A stretch of 64,000 bases of DNA from Hyposmocoma kahamanoa (lineage: Eukaryota > Arthropoda > Insecta > Lepidoptera > Cosmopterigidae): assembly GCF_003589595.1 (NCBI RefSeq), contig NW_020653750.1:1838451-1902450 (forward strand), written 5' to 3'. The translations under genes were made by a program, and so were the position numbers. Positions 1 through 12,740 of this stretch are shown here, piece by piece (position 1 is the first letter of the stretch; each line of letters starts with the position of its first letter). The notes below the pieces were generated by a model. It made no database searches. It was not told the origin of the DNA and saw only the letters and a list, made by a program, of their open reading frames with translations.

Positions 1-1011
1 TCTTATGGCTGTAAGAAAATATAAATAAAATTTTTCTTTTGGGTCGCATACGTAGTTAGTTTGCGCGTATTCGCACAAATGCAATTTCAGGAAGGAAATT
101 GCCTCCCGGGTTTGAAACCCTTACAAAATGGTAGATATGATATTAAATCTGGATGACAGTTATTAGGACCGCGGCGTACTGCTGCCACTCTTGCTAAAAA
201 AAATCACAATGAAATGAAATTATATTTAACTGACAAATTTTTTTAATCAGGAAAGAAATGAGATTTGTGCGTCTCACTTTATTTGCTTTCGCAAACGTGT
301 TAAACATTCCTGTATATTTTTTATATGTATAATATACGTACTGTAAACTAATGAAAAATATTTACAAAGCTGCATTTAAATAACAAGTAAGAAAAAAAAA
401 CTTATAAGAGGGCTACAAAGCAAAATTGATTTAATAGACCAAAAGGTTTAAGATTCCTTTCAAATATTTGACCATCTATAACTTTAGGAAATAATGAAAG
501 AATATTAAAATGAAGCTTGTTCTTTATTCCGGAAACGTGTTTAGACCAGATCAAAAAATAACAGATGTTCCTGATCAGAGGCTCGTTTCTTTCGTTTCGA
601 AGAATTGAAAGAAATACGCCCACGGCAGGGGCTCCGCAAAATACAAAGAAAATTTATTTTATAAATGCCAACGTAACTCGCACTCGCCCTTTTGTACAGG
701 TATAACAATAAAGACGTTTTTTTCTTTTCTTTTACAGACACCTTAATACTCTTTTAGGAGTTTTACGTACTCACTTGAAAAGGGAAAAATGTTTATCAAC
801 TTTTCAGATAAGATGAAACTTTATTGCTTACCGAAATTGCTTGGTATATAACACACGAAATACCTAATGCAATTTTGTGAAGATATACTTGACATGTTTA
901 CGTAGTTGTTCAAAAATCTTTCACTAGATGTCACTAGCGGCTACAAATGCCGAAAAGTCGATACAAAGATCTATAACAATAAACACAGGAGAATTTCGCC
1001 GACTCGGTAAC

Positions 1012-1090
1012 TGGACCCGTGCCTCAGATGGTTAGAGCAATGCAACGGAGCAGCATGGACGTGGGTTCAAGTCCCACCGGTTAGACAAAA
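1012..1090 (+). repeat. tRNA-like SINE head (S4)
   Basis: GTGCCTCAGATGGTTAGAGC (A box) and GTGGGTTCAAGTCCCACCGG (B box with a good T-stem). The acceptor arm does not pair, so a SINE head is likelier than a tRNA gene. Confidence 0.5.
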
Positions 1091-3500
1091 TTTTTTTCTG
1101 TGAGTTCAACCTTCGTATTTGTCTTCGTATTCGTATAACAAAACCAGTGGAGTTAATTCACAAATAAACTTAATAAATATATGTTCACATAGCTTTAGTG
1201 CAATGGCAAAGGCTGTAGGCATCATTGTAATTCTCTGCGCGTCGAGTTAAGCTGAACCTACATTTAAGTATTGTATATCTGTAAGTCTGTTGGAATATGT
1301 AATAATGTCTAAGTTTGGTAAACAGAACTATAACACGGGGTTTTGTTTAAAATAACAACAATTCAAATTCAAAATATGCTTAATTTAATACATTTTTATC
1401 AGCGGCGGGCTGTCGCGAGTTGCAAACAAACGTAAATTATGCTCCTCAATCCGCTTAGCGTTTGACACAGCGCTTTATAATCTTGTTAATTTAGTGCTGT
1501 TTACAATTCTTCAATTAAAAGCACTCGCTTCTGAAATTTGTAAACATATTTGATCACAATGTAATAACGAACATTTTAATTTCATTTCTTGCAATCAAAG
1601 TAGATACGGCATTTGAAGAGATGCAGACTTTGGGCCATTTACGATGTTATTGAATTACAATATTACGAGCAAACATGTGCCATCAAATCTAATGTCTGTA
1701 TGTGTTTAGGGAAGGCAACAGCGCAGCGCGCAACTGTGTCGTTTAGCTAATAAGGGCAACTGAGCCGTTTTCATATTTGCACAAATTACATTTAATGCTT
1801 ATTACTCCGCGAGTGTGATGTTAATATTCATAAAAACGAGCGTCACAAACGCCAAAGTAAGCCACATTTTACATTTTATTTGTATTGCTCGTCTATTTAC
1901 AATCAGAGCAATGCAAAAGTAAAGTGAACTTCAATTTCCGACCTTCTTGTTTCGTAAAGGTTCTTTCAAATACATTTAGTGTCCTCACCATCAACTGAAG
2001 CTGTAATTAATACGTCAAATAGCAAACGTTCATTGATTGAACATGTGAACGTTCCGTCAGTCGTAGCGCTGCGCTGTGCTAACGTACCATATTTGTGTAA
2101 TTACGTTACCCGACTTTCCCTCTCTGACGTCTTTGTAACAACGTTGATTGTCGTTTGTGTAATTGCCTACATTTTGTACCATCACGGCTCTGTCTCGTCT
2201 CATCTCGAACCGGCTGAAATTAGTTACTCTACACGAAGTATTTTCTTAATTACGCACCAAGACACAAAACAGAGAGCTGTTTTACCACGTTTCGGAATCT
2301 ACGACAGAGCACTTGGAAATTAACGCTCGTTTGTAACAGCATTTGTATGCTTTAATGACATGTTGGTGAAACATTTATACGGAAGCTTTTAAAAGTGTTA
2401 CGTGTTCAAAACTGAACGGTAAAAAAGAAAGAGTTTTTAAGTTACTGTTCTGGGTACGGCATGTATTGACAAGCAAGTCGTCTGAACAATTAGACACCAC
2501 CTATTGTGTGTTTGTACTTTCTAAGTGAAATAACGAGTAAGTACGCTCTTGGGTGATTGGCGCGAAATCGCGATTTCAGAGAACACAATGACACCATTAC
2601 CTTACTTCTGCGAATGGACGCTTACATTGGTAGGTCACATACGGCGACGAATGTCGTAGCGACACATGACACTACAACTTCAGTTACACGAGTGTTAGCG
2701 AAGTTTTAGTGTTGTGTGTAGCTTAAACACGCGTCACCATCTGACAACCACCTAACAAGTCACAAGTTCCTCGCAGATGGCTTAACAAATGCCTAAATCA
2801 CCGACCGAATTTCACACCTTTTTTGTTACGAGAGAAAACGCTTCACGAAAAAATAATCAGACAATACTTATTTGAGTATTCAAAAAACATTTTAGGGTAT
2901 AATTTAAGTTGAGTTATAAATCAAATTACTTCTTTGATTCGTTTTTATTGTTGCCGTTTTAAATAAAAATTAATAAATTTGACCGGAAATTGTAAAACTT
3001 TGAAAATTTCCATAAGTTCTTTCTTTACATGAAGAATAAGGGAAAAGCAGGTAACCGCTCAACTAGAATCCCCAAATACTTTGTAGTCCAACTCTCACAA
3101 CGTATCATTGTTATTATGGAGGTTTTGGTGTCGTTCAATCAATGTAGATTATAATTCTGGGCGGTTAACACGTAAATCTGATGTGGATATATTTGCACGA
3201 CAGGTTGTATAGCGGACGTGTCCCGCCGGACTAATAGCCCAGCACAGTTACTCGACCGCATCGGCACAGGCGTCGCCGAGCCTTTGTAATTTCAATAAAC
3301 ATCACATGGAAACACAACACACAATTTAAATCCAACATGGTTTCGACAAGCTCATTAAAACTGTGTGGATAACATATGGATGTTACATGTATTATGTAAA
3401 TCCAATACCTGATTATATCATGTATTTTAAAAATTTCAAAGGATCTTCCTAAATCTCCTTGAGAAGGAGATCTTTCCGGAAAGCATTTGAAATTTGTTTT
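1091..3500. other. Non-genic stretch, nothing firmly recognised
   Basis: AT-rich with a few GC-richer islands (1700-1760, 3200-3290). One open stretch at 1979-2323 lacks an ATG at its start. No repeat family identified. Confidence 0.5.
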
Positions 3501-3504
3501 GAAC

Positions 3505-3697
3505 CAAGTGATTGGACGGACAAGTCGTGCGCCTGGTGGAAAGCGACACGCCTGTCCATAACAGTAGCAGTGCCACTCAGAGCTTTAAATCGCAAAGATC
3601 GGGCACTGTCACTGCGCCCGTCATCCTGAGACATAAGTTGACAAGTGCCTGTAATTTACGCCTTTACCCGTCCATACAAGGAGCTCTACTGCAACTA
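3505..3697 (-). repeat. SINE-like family A copy (A1), half of an inverted pair
   Basis: Family A consensus, read toward its A-rich 3' end: starts GTAGCAGTAGAGCTCCTTGT, passes TTTCTGCCGCCAAGCAGTAA and CGACTTGTTCGTCCCGTCAC, and ends TTGGTATCATAAAAA; about 300 bp. The A tail suggests retroposition, though no clear pol III A/B boxes were found, so it may be a SINE or a LINE 3' end. This copy lacks an internal part and abuts A2 (3698) head to head. Confidence 0.75.
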
Positions 3698-3850
3698 AAA
3701 GTACTGCCAATATACGTATTTCTGCCACCAAGCAGTAATGCGAGTATTACTGCGTTCCGACTTTGAAGGGAAGAGAGCCTGGTGAAACAACAGGCACTTG
3801 GGACTTGTCAACTTTACGTCTAAGGGTGACGTGACGCTGCAACTGTCAGA
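3698..3850 (+). repeat. SINE-like family A fragment (A2)
   Basis: It begins AAGTACTGCCA and TTTCTGCCACCAAGCAGTAA directly after A1, in the opposite orientation, and decays after GTGACG near 3835. The two together form an interrupted palindrome. Confidence 0.7.
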
Positions 3851-3976
3851 GATAGGCTCACCACTAAAACTGAATCTCAAAATATGACGCTTAATTGAAA
3901 TTAAATATAAAGCATATGAAGCATACATGTGACTTAGGTTGTAATTTTATTTTGAGTTTTTGTTTTATAATATCAA

Positions 3977-4040
3977 GTAACGGGACGAACAAGTCGTGTC
4001 AGGCAGGCGCCTGGTGGTAAGTGACACGCCTATCCTTAAA
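3977..4040 (-). repeat. SINE-like family A 3' fragment
   Basis: Only the 3' end remains: ACGGGACGAACAAGTCGTG ... GGTAAGTGACACGCCTATCC. Confidence 0.65.
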
Positions 4041-5176
4041 AGAAGTTACAACTTGAGTTTTAAAATTTGTATCGTATTTTACGGTTATATTTTTGGATAT
4101 ATTACAGTTCTCTGTTTTATTTCTATGTATTAATTTTCTTTACGTAAAATACCTTGGTATTTTTCAAATATCTTTCACAGGGTATAGAAAACCGTATTGC
4201 ACGGTTATATGAATTGTAATCAACATAAGGGAGGGGTGCTTGAAGAATTTCATTATGATAAAACACTTCCTGAGGCGAAGTAGGAATTCATTTGCTTCTC
4301 AACGTCGTCTACTCGGTTTTCAGATATGTCGAAGTTTCTGACAATAATAATTTTGCTGTTATTTGTCACTCTATAGTCGAAGTTACAAACTATACCTTCA
4401 AAAATGTGTGCATTGTCTTCCATTCAATTATTGTTATATCTGTTAATTTCATGATACCTTACTGACAGTAGATATTATATTTACGTCTCAATTACATCTC
4501 ATGAAGAACAATAAGTTTTTGGGCGTGTTTTAGACTAGCCTGCTTTAATTTTCACATAATTTGTCAATTTGGGATTAAAGTAATACAAAATGAATATAAT
4601 GTATATTCATAAAATTTTTTGTAGCTACAGTTTTTCATTAAACTGTTTAGCTGTTTATTGTATTTGTTAGTGAAAAGAAAATATAAATTTCAGAAGAGGG
4701 AGGATTTATTTATTTAAATACTTAAATAAGTCTACACGTATTGGATTTACAATTAACCGTCTACTGAATGGCGTTTACAATCAAGCCGCATCATTAAGTA
4801 TCACCAATTGTTTTCAACGAATCAAATGCTCGCTAAAAAGCCGCAGAACACAGAAACGGGACCGCAAACTACAGCGGTTGCAATAAAATTTGGTTTCATT
4901 ATAAATGGCATGTACTGCAACTGTCGGGTGTTGGGAATTAAGCCGGGTTCATTGATCGTAACTCAGCGCTTTGTAAGCACGACTCAGGTAGACTTTGTGG
5001 ATACAACATAAGATTTCACAACCACCACTCGACTTTAGCGTAAAAAAATTTATTCGTACCCTTGTTATAATAAAGCCATAAATGATCATTCGTTTAAAAA
5101 GCTTTTATCACATAAAAATCGGAAAAATAAACAAATTATACGTGTATAAAATTTTATAACTCTCCTATTTTTTATA

Positions 5177-5490
5177 TGATACCAAGTGACGGGACCGATA
5201 AGTCGTGCGCCTGTTGTCAGGTGACCTGCCTCTCCATAACATTTGTAGTGCCACTCAGAACTTTACATCGCAAAGTACCTGAAGGACACTACCACTGCGC
5301 CTGGTTACCTTGAGACATAAGTTGACAAGTCTCACGTGCCTGTAATTTCACCAGCACTCTTACCCGGAACCAGCAGTTCAAAACCGGAACGCAGTAATGC
5401 TCACATCAGTACTTGGCGGCAGAAATAGGTAAGGTGGCAGTACTTCCCTGGACGAACGTTTCACAAGGAGCTCTACTGCTACTAACTCTC
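5177..5490 (-). repeat. SINE-like family A, near full length
   Basis: Runs from GATACCAAGTGACGGGACC to GAGCTCTACTGCTACTAA with all internal blocks, so close to full length. Confidence 0.85.
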
Positions 5491-8400
5491 CTATTGAAGT
5501 TTAAAAACTTAATCGACAATAGTTAGTCGACAACATTAGTAGCACCTCACTCCTGAAAAATTATCATCTTATATGGCCTTGTTAAATAAACCGTATATAG
5601 TATTACTCAACCTAGCTTCTCTAGTAAAAGAGAATTTTCCCAAAAAACGTTTTGTACGGCTATTGCGATTATCGAACGCAATATTTTTTAAATTATTTCA
5701 TTTCATTAATGAAGTTGCTTCAACGAGAGGAAAATTAACGCTGTAATTTTCTTGAACGACGGCCTGTTATAAATAATCAGATTAAAGGGTGCCTGTTTAG
5801 CGCAGAGCTTAAGAGAAACTATCAGATAATTGATAAACAGGAAGCGCTTTTACAGTTAACTGATCATTCGAATAATTTATAAGAACTCGTTAGTAGAACA
5901 TTGATCCCTTGGAATGCGGCAGTTCGTACCTGTTCTAGTAACCACGACATGCATGATCCATGCTCATAGATTGTAGATAAGAGTAGCGTAAACTTCAATT
6001 AGTGGTGGCTAAGTAACACAAATAAGCAAAGCCCATTATCTACCAAAGTAGAGCAGAGCAAACGTGTGTTTCAGCTACCAACAGTACTTCGTTACTTGGC
6101 TAAGTGGTGTACGTGTATCTGTTACCATATCTGTGGCGGTACAATATTGTTTGGTTACTTACAATATAAAGATTTTTAGAAACGGCTCTGACTGGATATC
6201 AGCGTGCGACCATGCGGCCGATGCACCTGGTGCAGAAGGCGACCGGGAAACCAATACAATATTTCCCGAACATGTAGGAAGATTGAATGAAGGAGACTAC
6301 ACACACAAGAGTCTCGCTCTTAAATTAGATGATGATGACTTACGTTAGTCTTACTTCAACATTTTTGTCTTTTGTCAGATCTTCTACACATTCGTATTAT
6401 GTTATATCGTACATCAATGGTTAACATTAATGTAAAGTCACGCTGTAACAATTTCGGCTAAAAACAATTGTACAGATAACACTGCGTGACTCCGACTTAC
6501 AGAATACTATACATTATGGTAGATATATTTTATGTTTCCGTTTTTGGGCCTCTTGTTTCTAGTTACAGTTATATTGCTTAGCTTATCGTCTTAATGGCGT
6601 TAACATGTTATTTATACAGAATTTGTCTTATTGTTTCTTAATGCAACTAAAAAAAACAAAGGACTGGTTCTCGCTATCTTAAGTAATTTATTTAAATTTT
6701 AAGCATCCGCGAGCCCGTTTTTATCTTCACTAAAGCTTGCTCAAATCAATTTGGCATTTTAGTATCCGCGGCAAAACGACATAGATTGAGTAACGCTTCT
6801 GGTAAATGGCAAGGCTCTTGTTGATTCATTTGATATTTACATTTGTTGTATATTATTTTATATTGGCATAAAATTTATAATCGTTTCTTGTATGATGATT
6901 GCGTTTAAATATATTACCTTACTAGATAATTTCTAACTAATTTGTAGGTTGTATTAGTCTATCAATATTGGGGATAATAATAATATAAACATTATAATTA
7001 ATGTTTCAGAAGAAATTAGGCAATATTAAACCAAATTGTGGAAGTTCTATTAGTACGCAATATTGATATTGAAATTAATGTTGGATGACAATTCAAAGTT
7101 GTTATTGGCAAAACAAGTAACAAGTAGGCAACTTGGCAAGAATTTCGGCCTTGCCGTTGTTCTAATTGTCATAGTTAAGCGACAGTGAATGGCGAAATAT
7201 CTACATAATAATGACATCGAACAATAGGACAACATCTATACATTGAGTCTACCTATCTATACAAATATCGTAAGGTAATATTGACTACTCGTGGGATGTT
7301 GACCTTGTTAAGAGAAACTAAACTGAAACGTTTACTTATTATACATACGAATATTACAGTAGAATAACTACGAAAATGTTTAAAATATATTTCTGAATAC
7401 GAAGTCAAAATTTTTGGATTCGAATTTAAATTACTAATTTTAAAATTAGTACCTTGTCTGTACGATAAAGGTACTTCCACTGAATTGCAGTGTAAGTAAA
7501 ATCTTTAAGACCCAAGTTAGAGTTCAAACTTATGTAGTTAGGGGTATTCGCAAAGTTACGCGACTGCAAAATTTTGCAAAAATTAAACTTTTTAAAGCAC
7601 AGAATTGAAGCCAAGAGCGGTCGGCGTTCATTTGAATTACGGGCTTGCTCCGCCTTTTGTAGTCAACTTCATTGAACGGACTTAAAGAAGACTCTTTTAT
7701 TTCGTTTCAGCAAAGAACTTAAGAGATGCATTGTTAAACCTGCAACAAATTGCACTCAGTGATTATGTTAAGAACTCGGCTCTAGAACGAAGGTAGTGCT
7801 CAGATTGCAATTTAACTGTGACTACCACCTGATCTCAAGGAATTTAAAATGCTAGAGAAAATTAGAAATTACTGAAACGTGCGATTCTTTTATTGTTTGT
7901 TCTTTTTTCAAAGTAGTCCTTTACGGTGATGTTTTGCAAAAAACGGATAATTAGTTTATTGGTTGATTTTACAATTTACGTAAATTAAGTCTATCTTTAA
8001 CCTTTAATAGGGCTACGTGATAAATCTCCAACATTTATTTTAATGGGATTTTGGAGTGGTCTCGGTTCTTTTGTGTGTTTATTTTCGCGTGGTTCGCTTG
8101 CAGTCTTGTAAACAACATGGCGATGTTCTCGTGTCGTGGAGTGGCAACAAGTGCTCTGTGTAAACTGCAGCGCCGCCGTCGTCTCGTATGAAGCTTTTGC
8201 ATTTATTTGCTTTTAGTAAATAAAAGGAACTTTTTGAAATATCCCCTAAGGCAATGCAACCACAAAGAAGTTTAATTTCGCAAACTACAAAGCTAAATAA
8301 ACATAAGTTTTAGCTAATAATAACTGTACGTGATAAAGCGCTCGAATATGACTTCGTTAATACAGTGTGCGGAAAACATTTGGGAATTTACAAATTGTCC

Positions 8401-8589
8401 GGTATTATTTACGTTTGCAAAACAATTCGGAATCGAATTATTATGATTGGGTTCATATTTACTCTGTGACAGTTTTGTTATGATTTACGTAGTCACCAGT
8501 GTTAATCCGAAAGTTTTTTATTTGAACTCCAATTGAAATGATTAATACAAAGATTAGAAAATTTTATTCAAGCGCCTTCAGCATACTCT
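5491..8589. other. Non-genic stretch
   Basis: Apart from the candidate exon at 6180-6348, I see only AT-rich DNA. 8090-8200 is GC-richer with a short ATG frame (MAMFSCRGVATSALCKLQ), a possible promoter or 5' exon area upstream of IRSp53. Confidence 0.4.
6180..6348 (+). CDS. Candidate terminal exon (unknown protein)
   Basis: After a TTTTTAG acceptor-like site the frame reads NGSDWISACDHAADAPGAEG ... FPEHVGRL ... KSLALKLDDDDLR and stops. Composition is hydrophilic and GC-rich against an AT-rich background. No partner exon or poly(A) signal was identified. Confidence 0.22.
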
Positions 8590-8873
8590 TCAGAGCTCCT
8601 TGTAAAAGAGCTCGTCCAGGGTAGTACTGCCACCTTGCTATTTCTGCCGCCAAGCAGTAATAGTACCATTACTGCGTTCCGGTTTGCTGGTGACGTTACA
8701 GGCACATGGGACTTGTCAACTTATGTCTCAGGGTGACGGGTGCAGTGGCAGTGCCTCTCAGATCTCTGCGATTTAAAACTCTGAGTGGCACTGCAACTGT
8801 TATAGACAGGCGTGTAGCTTACCATCAGGCGCACGACTTGTTCATTCCGTCACTTGATATAATAATAAAAAAG
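8590..8873 (+). repeat. SINE-like family A, near full length
   Basis: Starts AGAGCTCCTTGTAAAAGAG and ends CGTCACTTGATATAATAATAA with an A-rich tail. The 100-codon frame crossing it (8706-9008) is an artefact of the repeat. A tail fragment of the S2 SINE follows at 8985. Confidence 0.85.
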
Positions 8874-8984
8874 CTACGGAACGAAGTAGCAGGTCTTATG
8901 AATTTTTCGATGTGTTTGTTGCAGATTTCTGTTTTTGGTTTTGAAAGACTTTTTAAAACCATCCAACCAAAGATCTGCAACAAG

Positions 8985-9065
8985 CACATAGAAAAACTAG
9001 TGAAGTAATTTCACAAAAAATAACTGAATATCATGGTAGCAAAGCTTCGTGATATTCAATAAACT
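8985..9065 (+). repeat. S2 SINE 3' fragment and small hairpin
   Basis: ACTAGTGAAGTAATTTCACAAA is the 3' end of the S2 SINE (see 11942). Directly after it, TGAATATCA and TGATATTCA (9027-9060) form a short hairpin. Confidence 0.45.
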
Positions 9066-9232
9066 TAATACCACAGTGTACTTTTACTTTACTGTAATAT
9101 ACTGTTTTAAAAGCATTTCGACATTGAGGTATTTTGATTTGATACATTTGTATGACCTATTCCCTGCACGCACCACTCGTCTAACATATGTTGTCTACGT
9201 TTCTCGTCACCCATGAAATCTTAAGAATTTCT

Positions 9233-9307
9233 ACCGTATTTCTATTATAGGATACTAAAGGCTCAAGCCTTCCTTGAATCTTCAGTATTCTATAATAGAA
9301 ATACGGT
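9233..9307. repeat. Palindromic MITE/hairpin
   Basis: Left arm ACCGTATTTCTATTATAGGA (9233 on) is inverted at 9284-9307 over about 24 bp with one mismatch; the loop contains AAGGCTCAAGCCTT, itself self-complementary. No coding content. Confidence 0.7.
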
Positions 9308-9852
9308 GGAATATTCTTTATAAAGTCACAGAGACAATCGGTTCAATATCTCGATCATATAACATAATTTGAACATGAAACAAAACTAAAGGGGGAGCAT
9401 GTTTATTCCAGAAGTTTCTTATGAATATACTAGGCATTCCGATCTAATACAAAAAAAGATATCGTACGTGTGCGTAGGACATTAAGGCGCGAAAGGGTAG
9501 GAAAGGGAGCCGGCAAGCGTCACGAAGTCTGCCTGAGGCAATTTGGTACCAAATGTCGTTTGCTACGTGCCCCACAAATAAAAAGGATGGGATAAAGCCG
9601 CTAGTATTACATTGGAATTGTTAGGTCAATGCAATGTTTATAAATAAATATGATTTTTTTTTACTTCAACTACGATAAGGTTTTTTCAAAGCATCTCCTA
9701 TTATTTTTATGTTAGATAGGAAATTAATATGATACGGTAAAGTTTAAAGCCTTACAAGTGCCCCGCAATACGCATTTGTCTTATTCATGGGGTTTTGGGA
9801 AAAAGTTCAAGTTATTTTAGGTAAATCCTCGTGAACCCCCCAATAACGGTGC

Positions 9853-10083
9853 CTACTTAATTTTTGTGAGTGCGCATCTATTTTTCACCCTTGGCCTCGT
9901 CCTATGGCTGCACCCCTCGGAAGATTTACGCTTTCGACGCGAGCAATAAGCATGGCCTAGCAGTTTGCCGCTTTTCATAGGCGAAAGAACGATTTTGGAC
10001 TTGTTGCGTACCTTTAAGGTTCTAAAAAATTCGCTGAAAGCTCGACGGGACAAGGTTTGATTGATTCTTGATAATGTCGTCAT
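9853..10083 (-). CDS. Candidate small basic ORF or first exon
   Basis: A 76-codon frame from a true ATG (10081-10083), strongly basic (Lys/Arg rich) with two Cys. Inside it AAG|GTACGC is a good splice donor, so it might be a 5' exon of about 22 codons. No recognised family; chance is possible. Confidence 0.18.
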   Translation of the reverse strand: MTTLSRINQTLSRRAFSEFFRTLKVRNKSKIVLSPMKSGKLLGHAYCSRRKRKSSEGCSHRTRPRVKNRCALTKIK

Positions 10084-10950
10084 TCTGATCCCGTGACAGA
10101 ATATACCTATGCTTTTATTATCTTAAAGTACACTTGTGAACGTTTAGTTGCAATATCTCTCGCTGAAGGAAAACATTGTGACAACCTGTAAGTTGTTTCA
10201 AGTTCACAACCGTAGAAAGAAGTCCCCTACTCGCGTTGAACCAGGGTGGCAGACTATTGTCCAAAGTTACGTTTTAAAAGGACCTATGCCAATTAGTGAG
10301 ATGTAGAAAAGATTGATGTGACTTTAGACACTTGTTGTCCGACTTCTAAATTGAATGATTATTAGCAGAAAATTCATTTTGTAGTTCTCAAATACATCTA
10401 CTCAACTAATGCTTCGAAATCGGTATTGTGCTCTTTTTCTGTAGTCCTGGCACTCTCATAAGTTCCTTTCAAGGTCTATTCCCACTTTAAAACGTACGTC
10501 TGAATCCGGTGAAAAATTGCCCTCCGCCTGCCTTCCGACAAGGCTATATATTCCACTCATCCATGTATTGAGCCAGAAACACGGAGACAGATAACTTATT
10601 TAGAAGGACTTAAGGTGTACCTAAGATATGTATACATCCATCAATCTTAAAATAATGCACCATATACAGGCTGTCCCACGGCTATCCGACACGAAGGAAA
10701 GCAATTTAAATATGGCGGATAAGAGATATTTTGCTTCATGGAGACATTATTTTATTTTTTGAAAAGGTATTAAACATTAAGTCATCTTATATTAGACAAC
10801 ATCACATACGCTGCTCTGGTCCCAAAGCAAATAACTAAAATTTTGTGTTTTGTAGTAATTAATGTAATAAAAGTAAAAGTAGTAATTTGTGGATGATGTG
10901 GTTGATAGCACAATTAGCTAAAAGGTTATTCTTACTATGTATAAACTCAC

Positions 10951-11109
10951 CTTGTACAATTGTTGGCCATCCCTCAATAAAATAAAAAACCGATTGAGTT
11001 ATTGAAATTGGAAACAGCGGCAGCATCATAATAACCCAGTCCCGAGACATTATAGGAAAGTTGGTTTTTCTACATTGACCCGGCACCATCAAATCCGGTG
11101 TGCAAGACA
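10951..11109 (-). CDS. Candidate isolated internal exon (unknown protein)
   Basis: On the - strand TAATCTCCAG precedes 11109, and ATTGTACAAG is followed by GTGAGT at 10950, a strong donor. The only open frame through the 159 nt gives SCTPDLMVPGQCRKTN, then a hydrophobic run (WVIMMLPLFPISITQSVFYF) and IEGWPTIVQ; the exon is symmetric (phase 1-1). Two Cys and a membrane-like segment are visible. I do not recognise the family. It may belong to a large - strand gene outside or spanning the window, or be chance. Confidence 0.3.
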
Positions 11110-11639
11110 CTGGAGATTACAACTGTTTGTTAAATCTGATTACTACACGAACTGATAGTAAAATGTCTACAAACATAGAATTGTAACTGGATTGAATATT
11201 TTAGTAGGGAATACATAAGAACGTATGCTTGCGAACGGCGCAGATTTTTATGAAATCACATAACAGCGTAGTTAACGAACATTCTTACTCCAACCCCGGA
11301 ACAAAATGAATTATACATCTGCGAACGACAGACGGCACAAATATGCGGGTGAAAATTTTGAGTCGGCCAACTCATAAAACACATTAGCACGTACTTGGCT
11401 CACAATTCGGCCCAGCCCAGTGATATTGGGGTAAAAGGAAAATGCATTGGCTTTTTGTAATGTGGCAATAACCTTAAGATTAGGACGGGCGGCCGAAATT
11501 CGTCCATTTTCTGCAAGGCGCATTTCCGTACAGTTAACCCTAACACGCTTACTATGGGAAATCTTATTGGACGGATCCCTTCAATTTCTCTTTGTGTAAG
11601 AGTACCTACATATGTAAAATAGAGACAAACATTATTTTT

Positions 11640-11942
11640 AGTGGCAGTAGAGCTGCTTGTGGTAGAGATCTCCTATGGAAGTACGATCACCTTCTTAGTT
11701 ATTTCTGCTACCAAGCGGTAGTCTGAGCATTATTGCATTCCGGTTTTAAGGGTAAGGGTGCTGGTGAAATTACAGGCCCTTGGGACTTGTCCACTTATGT
11801 CTCCGGATGACCGGCGCAGTGGTTGTGTTTCTCAGATCATAGCGATTTAAAGCAACACTGGAACTATCATGAACACGCCTGTCGCTTACCACCAGGCGCA
11901 CGACTTGTTCATCCCGTCACTGCGGTGTCATAAGAAAAAAAT
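11640..11942 (+). repeat. SINE-like family A, near full length
   Basis: Starts GTGGCAGTAGAGCTGCTTGT; ends CACTGCGGTGTCATAAGAAAA, where its tail meets the tail of an S2 SINE in opposite orientation. Confidence 0.83.
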
Positions 11943-12112
11943 TGTATATTTTTTGTGAAAATACTGCACTAGTTTGTTATTATTATTAATACAAACATCG
12001 GACAACGCGAAGAAAAATTCCTTCGATTTGACTGGGCTCGAACCAGCGTCTGTTGCCACACCGGGGCCACCGCTATTACCAATTGAGCTACAGTTCTAGT
12101 CAGCAGATAGAT
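11943..12112 (-). repeat. tRNA-derived SINE S2 (intact head)
   Basis: On the - strand it starts ACTGTAGCTCAATTGGTAAT (A-box-like TAGCTCAATTGG) and has GGTTCGAGCC (B box) 40 nt later, then a body ending in CTAGTGCAGTATTTTCACAAA. A tRNA-like 5' head with a short unrelated body is the definition of a tRNA SINE. Related pieces occur at 8985, 18326 and 38575. Confidence 0.75.
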
Positions 12113-12157
12113 GTAAGAATAATAATATAATTAAATTGTAAAATAATAAAGTACTGA

Positions 12158-12245
12158 CCAACTCGGTAAGCTAGCGGTTAGCAACATGGGCTCTGCAACA
12201 GATGAGAATATCCCGGCTTCGTTTCCCGGAAGGACCAAGTTCACT
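12158..12245 (+). repeat. tRNA-like SINE head (S3)
   Basis: ACTCGGTAAGCTAGCGGTTA (A-box-like) and CGGCTTCGTTTCCCGG (decayed B box) are spaced as in a tRNA, without a foldable acceptor stem. Likely a SINE head, not a tRNA gene. Confidence 0.45.
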
Positions 12246-12740
12246 TTCATATTCACTTTTCTAAATTGATTTCGGTCTGAGTGTTTGTTCTGAGTAATGT
12301 TCTTGAAATCAGGTAGTAGTTTAGCAAATTATTAATATACATACTTCTGCGAATAGAACTTGCACAACATTGGTGTAGCCATTTTAATTCTAAATAATTT
12401 ATTAACAAACTGCATGAACAGATTTTGATGAATATTAATTCTCTTGTAATAAATAACGATTTCAAAATGTCAAGTATTTTATTATTATTTACTTTATTTA
12501 CATATTTATAAACCTAACCTAATGTCCTATAGAGTAATAAAAAAAACTTCGATAATCTTATGAAATGTAAATTTTTTGACTATCAAATAAAAGTAACTGT
12601 TTTAGTCTGTTCGTTTATTGTTTATGGTACCAAATGACGAGACGAATAAATGTTGCGCCTGGTGGTAAGCGACACGCCTGTCCACTGAGGCCTAAGTTGA
12701 CAAGTCCTATGTACATGTAATTTCACTAGCACCCCTACCC

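Noticed and set aside
1012..1090. Possible tRNA gene
   Set aside because: Good A and B boxes but no pairing acceptor stem; fits a SINE head.
1979..2323. 114-codon frame with a membrane-like segment
   Set aside because: Begins with GTG directly after an in-frame TAG, has no ATG near the start, no recognised domain and no partner exon.
8706..9008. 100-codon frame
   Set aside because: Runs through SINE A, S2 and flanking DNA; the N-terminal part is repeat sequence.
11311..11523. 70-codon minus-strand frame with an internal GTACGT donor, considered as the exon before 10951-11109
   Set aside because: The donor leaves phase 0, whereas the next candidate exon needs phase 1; the pair does not splice in frame.
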